A stretch of 64,000 nt of DNA from Podarcis raffonei. Taxonomy: Eukaryota > Chordata > Lepidosauria > Squamata > Lacertidae. Where the stretch lies: NCBI RefSeq assembly GCF_027172205.1, contig NC_070614.1, forward strand, positions 48,052,001 to 48,116,000. The letters are read 5' to 3'. The translations under genes and the position numbers were made by a program. Under the pieces are notes generated by a model. It saw only the letters and a program-made list of their open reading frames with translations, was not told where the DNA came from and did not search any database. Positions 1 to 11,533 of the stretch are shown here, in pieces. Positions within the stretch are counted from its first letter, which is position 1; every line of letters starts with the position of its first letter.

Positions 1-281
1 TCATGACCTTGAAAGACTCATCTCAGAAATTTTACGTATAAACTTGTGCTGTACAAGTAAAGGATGCATCCCTAAAAAGGTGGATAGGACAACTGATCAT
101 TGGTCCATCTGACTGTTGTTGTTTTTTACAGACCAGTGTCACTTTCAAAGCCTACTTGGAGATGCAGAGGATTGAACATGGGACCATTGCATTTCAACCA
201 TTTTGTTATTCAGATGAGCTCTGGAGTTTTTCCAGTGGGACAGAGCCTGCAGGGCCCACAATCACAATCCAGGACCCATAC
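1..281. other. Intron 4 of gene 1 (incomplete)
   Basis: Aligns by eye with intron 4 of genes 2 and 4. Near positions 10-60 it keeps the undisturbed sequence into which separate LINEs jumped in genes 2 and 4, so it serves as the empty-site reference for both insertions. Confidence 0.7.
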
Positions 282-509
282 CTGGTTAAAACCCTTGTGC
301 CATGTAATCTTGTCCTCATGAATGATGATTCTTCTTGCTTCAAGAGCACCATTGTCCACTTGTCCCACTTTCACTCGTAGGAAGGACTTGTTTGGCAATG
401 TGACTATGTTCACGATGTCAAATACACCTTCCATTTCCTTTTTACCATTGAAACTCAATGTTTCTCCTGCAGAGTTATTAAATATAATGCAACGAAGAAA
501 AGGTTGTAG
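282..509 (-). CDS. V2R gene 1 exon 4 (end of ligand domain)
   Basis: 76 codons, phase 0 at both ends, from [16 protein letters not shown] to [12 protein letters not shown]. Donor is GTATGG. Positions 1-281 are the following intron. Confidence 0.93.
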
Positions 510-3500
510 CTAATTGAAAAATAACAAGACATAAAGGGGTAAAAATTTATTTACAAGTTAAGCAAAATGCTGTGATTTGAAAAGTCCCTCTTTTATAACT
601 ATAATCGAGCCATGGTTCCCAAACACCTCCGTTATCTTACATTTTGGCTCCCGAACACCAAAAACCTGGAAGTAAATGCTCTGGTTTTTTAATCTTTTTT
701 GGTAACCAAACCTTTGACACAGTTCCTGCTTGAGTGTTAAAAGCTCATGCAACCAACTGGAAGCCATGCCTCGGTTGTGGAAGGTTTCTGGAATGGATAA
801 ACAGGTTTCTGGAATGGATTGCATTCAACAATCAAGGTGTGACTGTATTTCAAAAGGTACAAGCCTAGGTGAGGGCAAAAGGCCTTTAATACAGAGTTTT
901 GCTTACACGACCCCTTCGCCCCAGAATGGGTTCATCTGGGTCTCTGGCTCCTGTGAATGAGCTGAAAAGGTTTTAGAATTGGAGTAATTTTCCTGCCATC
1001 CCCCAACCTCCCCCTCTTTGTAACCTATCAAATCCTTGGCTCAGTCAGCTGAAACACAGTTAACCTGGGATGGAAGACGTAATCAGAGTATCTTCAGTAT
1101 TGCTGGGATGGGAAACAACAGATGGATCAGCTGGAGAGCCAAGGACTCCAATAAACCCTCATCCCAGCAGATCTCAGGTTTGGCTTGCTGCCTTGCCATG
1201 AGGTGATGTAAACATAAACCACACACATTCCTACATTGCTGGGATTGGACTAGATGGGCCTTGGGGACCTTCCATCACTAGAATTCTATGACTAAATGAT
1301 TCTAATTTTCTCATTGAATAAATGTATAATGCCATTTCATCAGGTACTTGTTGATACAATCTCTCCTTGGAATATTCAACCCACTGAATTAAGAAGAATT
1401 TGATTTCAATATATTACCTTCAGAGGTTGCAAGTCTTGATGATCCAACTTTCCATCTGTCATTAAAGTCTTCTGCTTCAATGTAGTTGAGACAATGGCAT
1501 GCAAAGCATGAGCCACAACATAGACAGCATTGTAGATACTGTAGCTGTGGCCAGTCATGCCCATTTCAAACAGTGCACCTGGAAGGCTCTTCAGTCTCTC
1601 TTCCCCAGTACAATGTTCATTACTATCCAAAGGCACACTGGGGGTTGGCAGTGTACAGTCAAATGCTTGCTCCCAGACGTCCTTGAGGAAACCATCTCTG
1701 TCTGTTCTATCAGGCTTTATATTCTGAAGAAATGTGTTGAACCCTAGAAGCTCTTTTAAGTGAATTGTTAAGGAAATTGCACCTTGAAAGGAATCCAGAT
1801 CCCAAGACCTTTGAAGACCTGTTAATATTACTTCAATCTGGGTTGTTATGATCCAAACCTTTCTAAATGATGAGCTTTCCTTATTTTCAGGATCACTAAG
1901 AAATATAGCCGTTCTCATCCAAACAAGGGATAAACTTTCTCCAAAGATTATACATGCGCTGACTTTATTATCTCTTAGAGAGAGAGAGAGATCCCAGATC
2001 ACATCCATCGTTTTACCCAGCTTATCTAAATGGGCTACTTGTGGTATATTTTGGAAGAAGGCTGAACAGATTCCATACTTGGACAGCAATGGTTCCAGGG
2101 TCTGCAGGAATTTTTCTCCACCGTCACCCTCTACAACATAAAGTCCAACCCATGTCCATCCAAAATGCTTTAGTAAGCTGATGATCCCCATATATTGATG
2201 GCTGTCATTGGGTACCATGCGGAAAAAGGAAGGGAACTGATCTGTATCACTCTCCCCTGGGGGAAAAGATCCATATGTGATCTAAAAGGAAATGTACAGA
2301 GATGATGGAGTTAACATTAAGATAAACCTTCATTTTGAGCATGTGCCTGTTCATTCAACAAATGTAATTCAGAGCAAGGTGTGGGTTCAGGGACAGTTAA
2401 ATCCAACTTTCCTTTTCTAGCTAAATTCTCTAGAATTATTACAATTTTTTAAAATAAAAAATTCTGGAAATTTTCTTCCTTCTTTCATTTTGTACATTTT
2501 CTGGAGATTCAGCACTGGTATGTTAGGCTAGTGGATCACTTTATATTATCTTTCTAAAGCTCTATGATCATCATCATCATCATCATCATTACTATTATTA
2601 GTATCATTCTAAATTGAATCCCAGATATTAACATGACTCCTCTATTTTGCACCAATTGATTCATTCATTGGCTTCATGGCCAATCTGGATTATAAGCAAT
2701 GGAAGTGTACATTGTGAAAATCCACATCCCTGTTCCCATTCAAAGCTGCTACCTGAGGAATCTTGTAGAGGCCTATGGTGTCAGCCATATAGAAGGAGGT
2801 ATCAGAGCTAAGTCCTCCAATGATGGCTATGAGGTTTTTCTCCATGTCACATGTATAGTTGGGGATAAATCTATTTGATTTGAAAAGTAGGTCCAGAGTT
2901 GTCCGATAAGTCATCCTTGCATCGTAATAACTATCATAGATGTGGAATCCAAGGGTGAGATTGGGCAAGATCTTGGGGCTGTCATTTATCTCTTTTACAG
3001 CAAATGCCAAGGCAAGGGTGTGCTGGTAGAATTTCGTCACCACACTGCAAATGAATTCAAATATAAATTCTACAGTGTGTGGAATCAACATATCATAATA
3101 TGGATCATTTCTGTCTCAAATTAAAATATAGTTTGAAATGAGATTATTTTCTCTTCTCGTAAATGCTCTTTCTAAGCTAAGAAACACCAAACAATCCAAA
3201 TAACATTTATTTTTCATCAAGTCATTTGCATTCTGCATCATTGAAAAATCTGTAGTTAATCTGTTGCTTGTACTTTTCACCTGACTTGATTGAAAAAACA
3301 GAACAAAACCCACAGCTATATCTCTTTGGTATGTGAGCAATTCTTATACCAAGTTTTTCCTGGACCGTGAAACCTAGAACCCTAAACACAGTGACTGCCT
3401 GGTAAGGTCTTTCCTGAATCTCTGCTGTAGCTTGCTTTCAAATTCGTTTTGTCGGTCTTTGGACTATAATAAAGAATGTGTGTGACAATCTTATACTTAT

Positions 3501-4128
3501 CAGGAAATAAGTTCCATTGAACCTTGGGGGGCTTACCTCTTAGTAGACAGTTGTGGGTGGGTTGCTGCTCTGCGATACTTTGGTGGATCATCTGTCTTTC
3601 TTCTAGATGATCCTAGGTCCAATAGCTGACATCTCCAGCTAGGTCTGTGTTAGAAACTCCGGGAAACTGCTACCCATTACTGTTTATTATACTGAGCTAG
3701 ATTAACTGATAGTATGACTCTGCATAAGACAGCTTCTGGTGTTTATTTGTAGGACTGCACCATGTGAGCCAAATCCTAGGTGCCAAGGCAGCCCCCCCCC
3801 CAAAAAAAATAATACCACACATTTTTTAGAGGGCAGTTTCACTCCACCCTTGGCTCTTTGCGACTTCATGCCTGTGACATCAGGACATCGTGTTGGATTC
3901 CTTCAGTCATCTTGAGAAGATGGTGGCTCTGGACTGCACCATATTTTCCTTACAGTTAGTTCTTATTAAAATCAATGAGGCAAGTTCATTGTGACTTTCA
4001 AAGTCCCATTGATCCCAATAGGAACACATCTGACACATTCCTATTCCAACCTATGTGTTCATTCAGAACAGCAATCAATTTTGTTCAGTGGGTCTTATTC
4101 TCAGAGGAATGAAGCACTGAGATTTAGG

Positions 4129-4182
<54 letters not shown>

Positions 4183-5414
4183 TTTAAAATATACAATTTT
4201 TCATTAAAAAATCACATCCATTTAGAAAAATCTATATTAAATGATACAATAAGAAACATATAAAAATACAATCAGAAATCAGATATTACATAAACATTTA
4301 TGCATTCTAAAATGCCTGCATATGTTTGATGTGTAAGAAAGATTTTCAGAAGGCATATAAAAGTTGAAGTATATGTGTTTTATTGCTTTTAAATTGTTCT
4401 TTCATGTGTTTATGTCTTAGCTCTTTTCATATCTCATGATGATAAGTTCAATTGCAATTCTGCTAAAAACAGAAATGGGAGCAGAAGTTACCACTGTTTG
4501 CTCATTCCTTCTATGTCCAGACAGGAAATCAATCCCAGGAATATTATAAACATATGCTGTTCCAGTTGCATACAAGCTGCAAATGACAAATGATTTATTA
4601 AATTTCCCTGCCATTTTTATTGTGTTTCTTGTGCATTGAAAATAATTGCATGAAATAATGTAATGGTTACCTACATAAATTCATCTCGGTGGACAACAAG
4701 ATGAATAGTTTAGTTCTTTGTGGAAGATTAACTTCAGAACAACAGAACAAAATCAGTGCTGCATGTGATATATAAAAGGCAGTATGGAAAAAATGCCTTT
4801 TTTCATCCTTATGCTCATGTAAAGCAATTTGGAAATGAAATAAATAATATAAAATGAAGTGTTAAATCGGTTCCATTAATTTGAGAAGCATGAGCTTGAA
4901 ATTTGAGAGAGAACATTTTGAGAACACTTTGCTCTCCTAATGTGATTGAGATAGGGAGTGCCCAGGGGTGGTTGTATTGGACTATTTGTGACCCAGTTAT
5001 TTATTTACTTGAAGTGTTTCTATCCCTTCTTCAGCAAAGCAGTTTACACAGGATAATTAGTGCTTTACGCCTTAAAATCTAAAGTATATGACACAAAAGT
5101 CACAGGTGGAAGGCAAGAATGGGTACCAGATTTGGGTGTTGCACAGGCTGCCACTACTTTTGAAATGCTAAGGTCTACCACCGCAAAATGAAAAAATAAT
5201 TATTTTTATTATTTGAGGGGATATAGACCTTGTTATGTAACTTTGAACATATTCTGTGAAGTGTGTAATTTAAATAAAACTTTCTGGCATGTGTTTTCAT
5301 GTGCATGTAGATCTATATGTTTGTTTGTTTGTGTGTATGTGTATGTAGATAGATGATAGAGATAGATAGATGATAGATAGATAGATAGATATAGATAGAT
5401 GATAGATGATAGAT

Positions 5415-5484
<70 letters not shown>

Positions 5485-5601
5485 GATAGATGATAGATGA
5501 TAGATAGATAAATAGATAGATGATAGATAGATAGATAGATGATAGATAGATAGATAGATAGATGATAGATAGATAGATAGATGATAGATAGATATAGATG
5601 G

Positions 5602-5642
<41 letters not shown>

Positions 5643-5657
5643 GATAGATAGATAGAT

Positions 5658-5692
<35 letters not shown>

Positions 5693-5711
5693 GATAGATA
5701 GATAGATAGAT

Positions 5712-5786
<75 letters not shown>

Positions 5787-7440
5787 CATAGACAGGATTA
5801 ATCTAGGGTTGCCATATTTCAAGAAGTAAAAATCTGGACAGTGTTGCTCATCCTTTTTGGGGGTGATCGTCCAAAGTTTAGCTTTTTTTTAGCAGGAAGC
5901 ACAGAAAATCCTGGACATTTACTATTAAATTAAAAATCCCCCCCCCAGGTGCCAAATTAGCACATACACAACCCTGCACATTACCGAAATCTTCAGGTTC
6001 ATATGGCAACCCTATTCCATCTGAAATAAGTTGGTGCACAAATTTTTTAAAAAAGGTAAAAGGAATTTAAAAAACACTTTCAAGGGGGAAGAAATATTTT
6101 GTGAAACTGGAGGACCACCTTTGATACAGCACTAGATTTATGTTTGAATTTATCCCCAACATTATCTTTCTCAACTTTACACTTCACTTCCCAAACACCA
6201 GGGCAGTGTAGAAATCACACATACTTTGGATGCAATTAAAGCCAAACTTAAACCTCATTCTCTTCTCTCTGTCACTTCATAAAATGAAGAACAACTGTCT
6301 GTGCTGAAAGTCTGCAAGCTGAGTGGAAGAGTGGTGCCATTTTCTTTGAGGATGGAAAGCAATACTCAGGCAGTGACTGACAATGAGAAGTACTCAGGGG
6401 TTGACCTGTTAGAGCTTTCTCAATTGCGTAAATGCTTCTTTGTGAACCAGCATAATCATATATTTGCCTGAAGCATTTTTATCCTTTTCAGCCAGAAACG
6501 GCTTCAAAAGTGGCTTACATATTTCAGTGATAAGAAACTCACTACATTAAATCTTAAAATCTAGGAGACATTTGAAGGGATACGGGGGAGACACTTACTA
6601 TGGAATTTTGAACTGATATTCAAAAAATAGGCACCACCTATCCACAGAATTTTGTGCTGAAAGTCTGCAAGCTGAGTGGAAGAGTGGTGCCATTTTCCTT
6701 GAGGATGGAAGGCAATACCCAGACAGTGGCTGACAATGAGAAGTGCTCAGGGGTTGATCTGTTGGAGCTTTCTCAGTTATGTAAATGATTCATTGTGAAG
6801 CCGTATAATTATATACAGTGGTACCTCAGGTTACAAACACCTCAGGTAATAAACACTTTGGGTTACAGACTCCACTAACCCAAAAATAGTACCTCGGGTT
6901 AAGAACTTTGCCCAAGGATGAGAACAGAAATTGTGCACTGGTGGTGCGGTGGCAGCAGGAAGCCCCATTAGCTACATTGGTACCTCAGGTTAAGCAGGGT
7001 TTAAGGTTAGGAACAGACCTCCAGAACAAATTAAGTTTGTAACCAGAGGTACTGTACCACTGTACTTGCCTGAAGCATTTTTATCCTTTTCAGCCAGAAA
7101 AGTCTTCCAAAGTAGCCACTATACATAGGTCAATGATAAGAAACTCACTACATGAATGCTTACAATCTAGGAGACATGACACAAAAGGAATGGGGATTTG
7201 GAGGGATAAGCGCAGAGAAACTTACTATGGAATTGTGAACATGTTCTGTGAAGGCTGTTCTCTGAAGGAAACTTCATCAAATGTATAAAAGATCTGAGAG
7301 GAAATCCCACCGATGATGAGGCCACCTGGCTGGTACCACTCATGAGGAACAGGAAAGGGGTCACTGGTGGGACACGTGGTCGGATCTGCATTGTACACAC
7401 TAGGTACATGCAAAAACAGCAACACATATACACAAAACAT
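282..7440 (-). CDS. V2R gene 1, vomeronasal type-2 receptor, exons 1-4 only (runs off left edge)
   Basis: Class C G-protein-coupled receptor of the V2R family. Such receptors sit on the dendritic surface of basal vomeronasal neurons, bind peptide or protein cues with an extracellular Venus-flytrap domain and are known to signal through Go. Exons are 7226-7440, 2753-3044, 1418-2281 and 282-509, giving 533 open codons: signal peptide, then the complete ligand domain. All four visible donors are GT and the three visible acceptors AG, and the phases (2, 0, 0) fit the family. Exon 5 (cysteine-rich) and exon 6 (seven helices) must lie left of position 1, so integrity of the whole gene cannot be judged. 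Its closest relative in the window is gene 3, which shares exon 3 residues, intron repeats and 5' flank. Intron 1 is enlarged by a GATA satellite and a local tandem duplication. Start is the ATG at 7440, followed by a hydrophobic stretch. Confidence 0.93.
510..1417. other. Intron 3 of gene 1
   Basis: 908 bp. Aligns closely with intron 3 of gene 3. The only recognised repeat is the CR1 3' tail at 1230-1306; the rest holds nothing I can name. Confidence 0.7.
1230..1306 (+). repeat. CR1 LINE 3' tail remnant (intron 3, gene 1)
   Basis: Shows the characteristic CR1 end: a GGGATTGGACTAGATGG block, then the CTTCCA stretch and TTCTATGA-type octamers. Homologous tails stand at the same place in intron 3 of the other V2R genes, so the insertion predates the duplications. 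Confidence 0.7.
1418..2281 (-). CDS. V2R gene 1 exon 3 (ligand domain core)
   Basis: 288 codons in frame, opening with [10 protein letters not shown] where V2Rs usually have LTYGSF, and ending [16 protein letters not shown] then LQPLK. Most of the Venus-flytrap cleft is encoded here. The leading ATC differs from the CTC of the other four copies. Confidence 0.95.
2753..3044 (-). CDS. V2R gene 1 exon 2 (ligand domain)
   Basis: One base plus 97 codons, from [15 protein letters not shown] to [10 protein letters not shown]. Acceptor is TTTGCAG, donor GTAGCA. Carries the family hallmark [16 protein letters not shown]. Confidence 0.95.
4131..4183. repeat. (TC)n(TG)n microsatellite
   Basis: About 34 bp of TC followed by TG repeats. 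Gene 3 has only a TG run at the matching site (32409-32444), so the locus pre-dates the block duplication and has since changed. Confidence 0.95.
5347..5788. repeat. GATA (Bkm-like) satellite
   Basis: About 440 bp of near-perfect GATA tetramers, regularly broken by an ATGATAG variant that resets the phase. Minus-strand frames read as endless YLSI and are not a gene. The matching interval of gene 3 (about 34.5 kb) has no such array. GATA repeats of this type are classically enriched on squamate sex chromosomes but also occur on autosomes. Confidence 0.97.
6300..6613. repeat. Left copy of a local tandem duplication ending in a 15-bp exon 1 stub
   Basis: Repeats at 6653 onward, in the functional exon 1 flank. 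The left copy stops within exon 1: 6599-6613 are its last 15 bases with the GT donor intact, and the rest of the exon is absent. Gene 3 has the segment once (from about 34976), so the duplication belongs to gene 1 alone. Confidence 0.85.
6625..6644 (-). pseudogene. 20-bp splinter matching the start of V2R exon 5
   Basis: These 20 bases are identical to the acceptor side of exon 5 in genes 2 and 4 (compare 14439-14458), including the AG acceptor and the first codons (GTG GTG CCT ATT). They sit exactly between the two copies of the tandem duplication, far from any exon 5. Confidence 0.6.
6816..7062. mobile_element. Tigger-like (Tc1/mariner superfamily) MITE
   Basis: 247 bp, non-autonomous. Inverted ends begin CAGTGGTACCTC and close GGTACTGTACCACTG, flanked by TA on each side (6814-6815 and 7063-7064), the duplication expected of Tc1/mariner elements. 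It carries no coding sequence. It lies only in the right copy of the local duplication, so it arrived after that event. Confidence 0.8.
7226..7440 (-). CDS. V2R gene 1 exon 1 (signal peptide)
   Basis: 71 codons plus two bases. Starts with MFCVYVLLFLHVPSV, a typical hydrophobic leader, then the V2R motif [18 protein letters not shown]. Donor GTAAGT (as read on the minus strand) directly follows the last base. Confidence 0.93.
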
Positions 7441-7740
7441 TCTAGCAGTGTAGCTTATTTCCTTTTTGCATAAGCCTCTTAAGGAGAAAAATCTTGCAGT
7501 CTATGTCTATATCGGTATAGCCTTTAGATATTTTCAGATGCTTTAATTGATTTATAATTTGCAGTTGCTCTCATTTCCTTTGAGAAGAAGAGACCACATT
7601 GGGTAATAACTGGCTCTGGCAAAACTATTCCAGAAGATATTCGTGAGTTGCATTTAGAATCAAAGTGTAACAAATGGAGCCTTGGTTAGAAGGTGAGATT
7701 GCCAGCACCCATTTCAAGTCTGGCCAATAAAGGGAAAACT
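7441..7740 (-). promoter_or_regulatory. Conserved 5' flank of gene 1 (candidate promoter)
   Basis: About 290 bp upstream of the ATG aligns with the same flanks of genes 2 (23376-23680) and 4 (46220-46520) and includes a shared GGCCAATAA box (CCAAT at 7724-7728). Genes 3 and 5 lack most of it. Promoter function is inferred only from position and conservation; no transcription start is visible. Confidence 0.35.
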
Positions 7741-8289
7741 TGAGAAATAAGATGGGCATGGTCTTCTCTGGACTTTGCCTCTACCCTCACCACTCTACTG
7801 AATACAACATTATTTATTATAACAACTGCTAGGCTTTCCTATTGAATTTTTCCAAGTGACTGCTGAAATGTCTCTTGAGCCTGGTCAAATTGAGCAAAAT
7901 ATAATGATTTGATTAATTGCACGAATAGATAATATTGTTTTCATAGTATTAGCTCAGAGTAGCAGTTTTGGTAACCAACATGTTCAGCTGGGTTTGTTTT
8001 CTAAAATGTGACTCCATGTTACCTCTGACCCTGAGTGGCCCACTAAGTGGCAAGTGGCTTGAAATCTTCTCTGGCGAATGAACATACCCAGGAAAGTCAG
8101 AGTGCTGCCATTTTCATTGTGGATGCAAAACAGCAAAACCTGAACTAAGGGCCACACATGCAACCCTTGTTTTACAGAAAGCAGGGAAACACATTTCTTT
8201 ACACTAATTGTCTAGGGGAACCTCCTCCCGCAAAGCACAACACACCCACACACCAGATGCATCATCAAAAAGAGGAGAATAAATCAAAT

Positions 8290-8570
8290 GATTATTCAGA
8301 CTGTTAAAACTTCCTGATGGTGTTTTATTTGCATGGGTAACCTCCAGATTGTATGACAAATGCAATGCACCATTTGTGAGACTGCCCCTGAGACTGGCCT
8401 GGAATGTGCAGCTAGCACAAACTGCGCTGCTCACTGGAGCAAATTTTCACCATCATGTTATACCACTGCAGATGAAGGAACTGAACTGCCTGCAAATGAG
8501 GTCAGTCTGCTGGTATTGGTGTACAAAGCTATATAGAGCTTGGAACCACAGTACATAAAAGAGCATTTCC
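8290..8570 (+). repeat. Degraded CR1/L2-clade LINE remnant
   Basis: The plus-strand reading resembles the C-terminal LINE phrase VLVLVYKALY-L-PQYIKE, best seen in the matching copy at 36121-36410. No intact frame. It is present in both spacers, hence older than the block duplication. Confidence 0.55.
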
Positions 8571-8733
8571 CCTTTGTGTAGGCTACTAATCACTGTGTTA
8601 TGCAGCTCCATATCTTCCAATCCCATTTCCAGTTTGCCATTATTTCGTGTCCTTAAAAAGAAAGTCGCTTCTATTTCCTCTTCTTTCATCCTGTTTCCAG
8701 AAGGATCGCCAGAGGCTTGGTGACTTTCCCCTC

Positions 8734-8753
8734 TAAATTCATGCCAACTTGTA
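8734..8753. repeat. Target-site duplication, left, of the 8754-10441 L1
   Basis: 20 bp repeated exactly at 10442-10461. The paralogous spacer has this site once (36558-36577, one mismatch), confirming it as the insertion target. Confidence 0.9.
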
Positions 8754-10441
8754 TTGTATTGCCAAGAATGTTGTTTCTGTTTCAATCATTACAGATTTTG
8801 GACAAAATGGACTGTTTCAAGAAGTGGCAGAAAGATATCTCTAGATTTGTCTGGCAGGGCAAGAAGCCAAGAATAAAATTTAAAATATTAACTGATGCAA
8901 AGGAAAGAGGTGGATTTGCCCTGCCAGACTTTAAACTTTATTATGAATCAGCAGCATTCTGCTGGTTGAAAGAATGACTGCTTCTTGAGAACACTGACAT
9001 TTTGGATTTGGAAGGTTTTAATAATGTTTTTGGGTGGCATGCATATTTGTGGTATGACAAGGTTAAAGCTCATAAAGCATTTAAGAATCATATTGTCAGA
9101 AAAGCATTGTTTAATGTCTGGATAAGACACAAAGATTTACTTGAGAATAAAACCCCAAGGTGGTTGTCACCAATGGAAGCAAAGGCTCAGAAAAAGCTCA
9201 ATATGGAGGCCAAATGGCCAAAATATTGGGAAATTTTGGAACAGGATGGAGATAAATTGAAATTGCAGAGTTTTGACAAATTAAAAGATAAAGTGTGAGA
9301 CTGGCTTCATTACTATCAAATAAGGGAAGCTTATAATTTGGACAAAAAAACCGGCTTCCAGGTGGAGAAATCAAAATTGGAAACAGAATTGTTAGAGCCA
9401 AAAACAAAGATACTTTTGAGAATGTATAACTTGCTGTTGAAATGGAATACCCAAGATGAAACGGTAAAATCTGCTATGATTAAATGGGCACAGGATGTTG
9501 GATATAACATTATGTTTGCTGACTGGGAACGGTTGTGGACCACTGGCATGAAATTTACGGCATGCAATGCCCTAAGAGAGAATATTATGAAAATGATATA
9601 CAGATGGTACATGACACCAGTCATGCTAGCAAAAATCTACCATTTGCCCGATAACAAATGCTGGAAATGTAAAGAGTCAGAAGGTACATTCTTTCACCTG
9701 TGGTGACGTGCCCATGGATAAAGGCTTTCTGGGAAATGATATATAATGAAATGAAAAAGGTATTTAAATATACCTTCTTGAAGAAACCAGAGGCCTTTCT
9801 TCTGGGCATAGTCAGCCAACAGGTGTTAAAGAAGGATAGAACTTTCTTTATGTATGCTACAACAGCAGCAAGAATACTCATGGCAAAATATTGGAAGACA
9901 CAAGATCTACCCACTCTGGAAGAATGGCAGATGAAAGTGATGGACTATATGGAATTGGCGGAAATGACTGGCAGAATCCGTGACCAGGGAGAAGAGCTGG
10001 TGGAAGAAGATTGGAAGAAATTTAAAGACTACTTACAGAAATATTGTAAAATTAATGAATGTTAAAATGATGTTGGACTGGACCTAAGTGGACTTAGTAA
10101 TAAGATAAGTAAGAGTATGTAAAAATGGTTTGATAATTGATTAAGGTATAAAGATGTAAATTAGTTGAAAAATTGAATTAAATGTTATAAAGAAAAAGGG
10201 GTAAGGATTTGCTGAACTAATGATGTGATTGGGAATACAAAAAGGGGAGGTGTGAGGAAGTCAAAGAAACAAGATAATGAGAATTCTGAAAAATGTGAAA
10301 AATCGATTTGGTTTTTAACTATTTTTTTCTTTTTTTGTGTTGTTATTGTATTTTTTGTAATTCTTTTCTGTATGTTTTTCTTTCTGTTATGACTTTTTTC
10401 TGTTTTTTAAAACTTCAATAAATATCTTCTAAAAAAATAAA
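8754..10441 (+). mobile_element. L1-type LINE, 5'-truncated 3' end
   Basis: 1.69 kb. Begins within ORF2 downstream of the reverse transcriptase. The frames show DISRFVWQGKKPRIKFK and GGFALPDFKLYYES, typical of the L1 ORF2 C-terminal third, interrupted by a TGA after WLKE and by shifts near 9297 and 9705. A T-rich 3' untranslated region and an A-rich tail follow, ending in AAAAAAATAAATAA. Flanked by perfect 20-bp target-site duplications, so it is a clean target-primed insertion. Cannot move on its own. Confidence 0.93.
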
Positions 10442-11533
10442 TAAATTCATGCCAACTTGTACATGGAATCCTTTCTCTCAACTCTATCTCTGGCATCTCA
10501 TGAAGTTTCTTGCTATCTCTGTCAATGGATTCATTCCAATCCTTCAGCATAACAACTCCTTCATTTGTCTGGTTCATGCCTCCAGACACCTTTGTGAAGG
10601 TCTTGTCCATTCCATCACCTGCAACCATTCTCCTTCCCTATTCAGGCAGACCTTTATCAGTATCACTCCCCCCCCCACACACACATACACACAAACAAAG
10701 ATCCTATGTATTCTTTGGTCTGATTTTTCCCTGATCCATTTTTGTTCATCATTTTATCCTTCTCAGCTATGAACTCTTTCAATTGCTCACCCAATAAATA
10801 CCACACAATACCAACAATCAGTGGGGTATTCAACAATATCTTTGCTATATTGGATTATATTTCTCTCCACCACCTTAACAGTGTCTGCCTTGAAGTCTTG
10901 TGTCTGTCTCTTTAAGAAAGAAGGCAGTACTCACAGAAAGTTAAAATGATGATTCTTAAACAGCAGAGCATCCTTATCCATTTATCTTCTTTCTAAATCT
11001 GAAATAAATAGGTTGCATCTTTGGTATTATTTTAAAGTCTGTTAGTTATTGTTAGCTAATGTCTCTTCTTAAGGCAGCAGTCAAGTCACATTCCAGCTGA
11101 AAATTAATTGGCAGACAGTGTTGTCCAAGTTATAATCTCAAAATATTCCAATCCCAAAAAATCATTACAAGAAGGGAGGTTTTGCTGATTAGAGGTCCTG
11201 AGAGCTAACCTTCAAGGATATTATGCGGTATCTGGCCACAATGGCAGAGTGTCTCTCCAAAACTTTATCTGCCTCCAGAAAGTTCTCATACGCAGTTTAA
11301 AGAATGGCTTTCTTCAGAGCATGTGAGGCTAATCTCTCTATCACACAAGGGAGATTGTACTAACAAAGATTTAACTCTTATCTGGCAACGGGAGTGTTAA
11401 CCAGCAAAATTTCCTCCAAAAAGTCAACATGTAAATAATTTTAAATGAACTTTTGTAAATAGCATAAATGAATTATGCAAAAACCTTACCCTTCCCTTTT
11501 AACAACAAAATGATGGCAAATCAAAGAGATGCC
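10442..11533. other. 3' flank of gene 2
   Basis: Resumes the spacer after the L1. Aligns with 36558-37642 downstream of gene 4. Holds a short poly-C/CA tract near 10670-10698. No convincing polyadenylation signal found close to the gene 2 stop, and nothing else I can name. Confidence 0.55.

Larger units (their letters stand above)
3045..7225. other. Intron 1 of gene 1
   Basis: 4.2 kb. Mostly alignable with intron 1 of gene 3. Extra content here: a TC/TG microsatellite (4131-4183), the GATA satellite (5347-5788), a tandem duplication of the exon 1 flank (6300-6613 repeated from 6653), and a Tigger-like MITE (6816-7062). No coding sequence was seen apart from splinters of exon edges near 6600-6645. 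Confidence 0.75.
7441..11533. other. Spacer between gene 2 (3' end) and gene 1 (5' end)
   Basis: Contains the gene 1 upstream flank, a degraded LINE remnant (8290-8570), an L1 insertion (8754-10441) and about 1.1 kb of gene 2 downstream flank. Apart from the L1 it aligns throughout with the gene 4/gene 3 spacer at 35509-37642. No host gene recognised. Confidence 0.75.

Noticed and set aside
5347-5788. CRISPR-like array
   Set aside because: A simple tetranucleotide satellite in an animal genome, without spacers.
5313-5822. 169-residue open frame on the minus strand
   Set aside because: It is the translation of the GATA satellite (YLSI repeats), not a protein gene.
8717-10065. Host gene made of the four long plus-strand frames
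   Set aside because: All are pieces of L1 ORF2 within one insertion bounded by target duplications.
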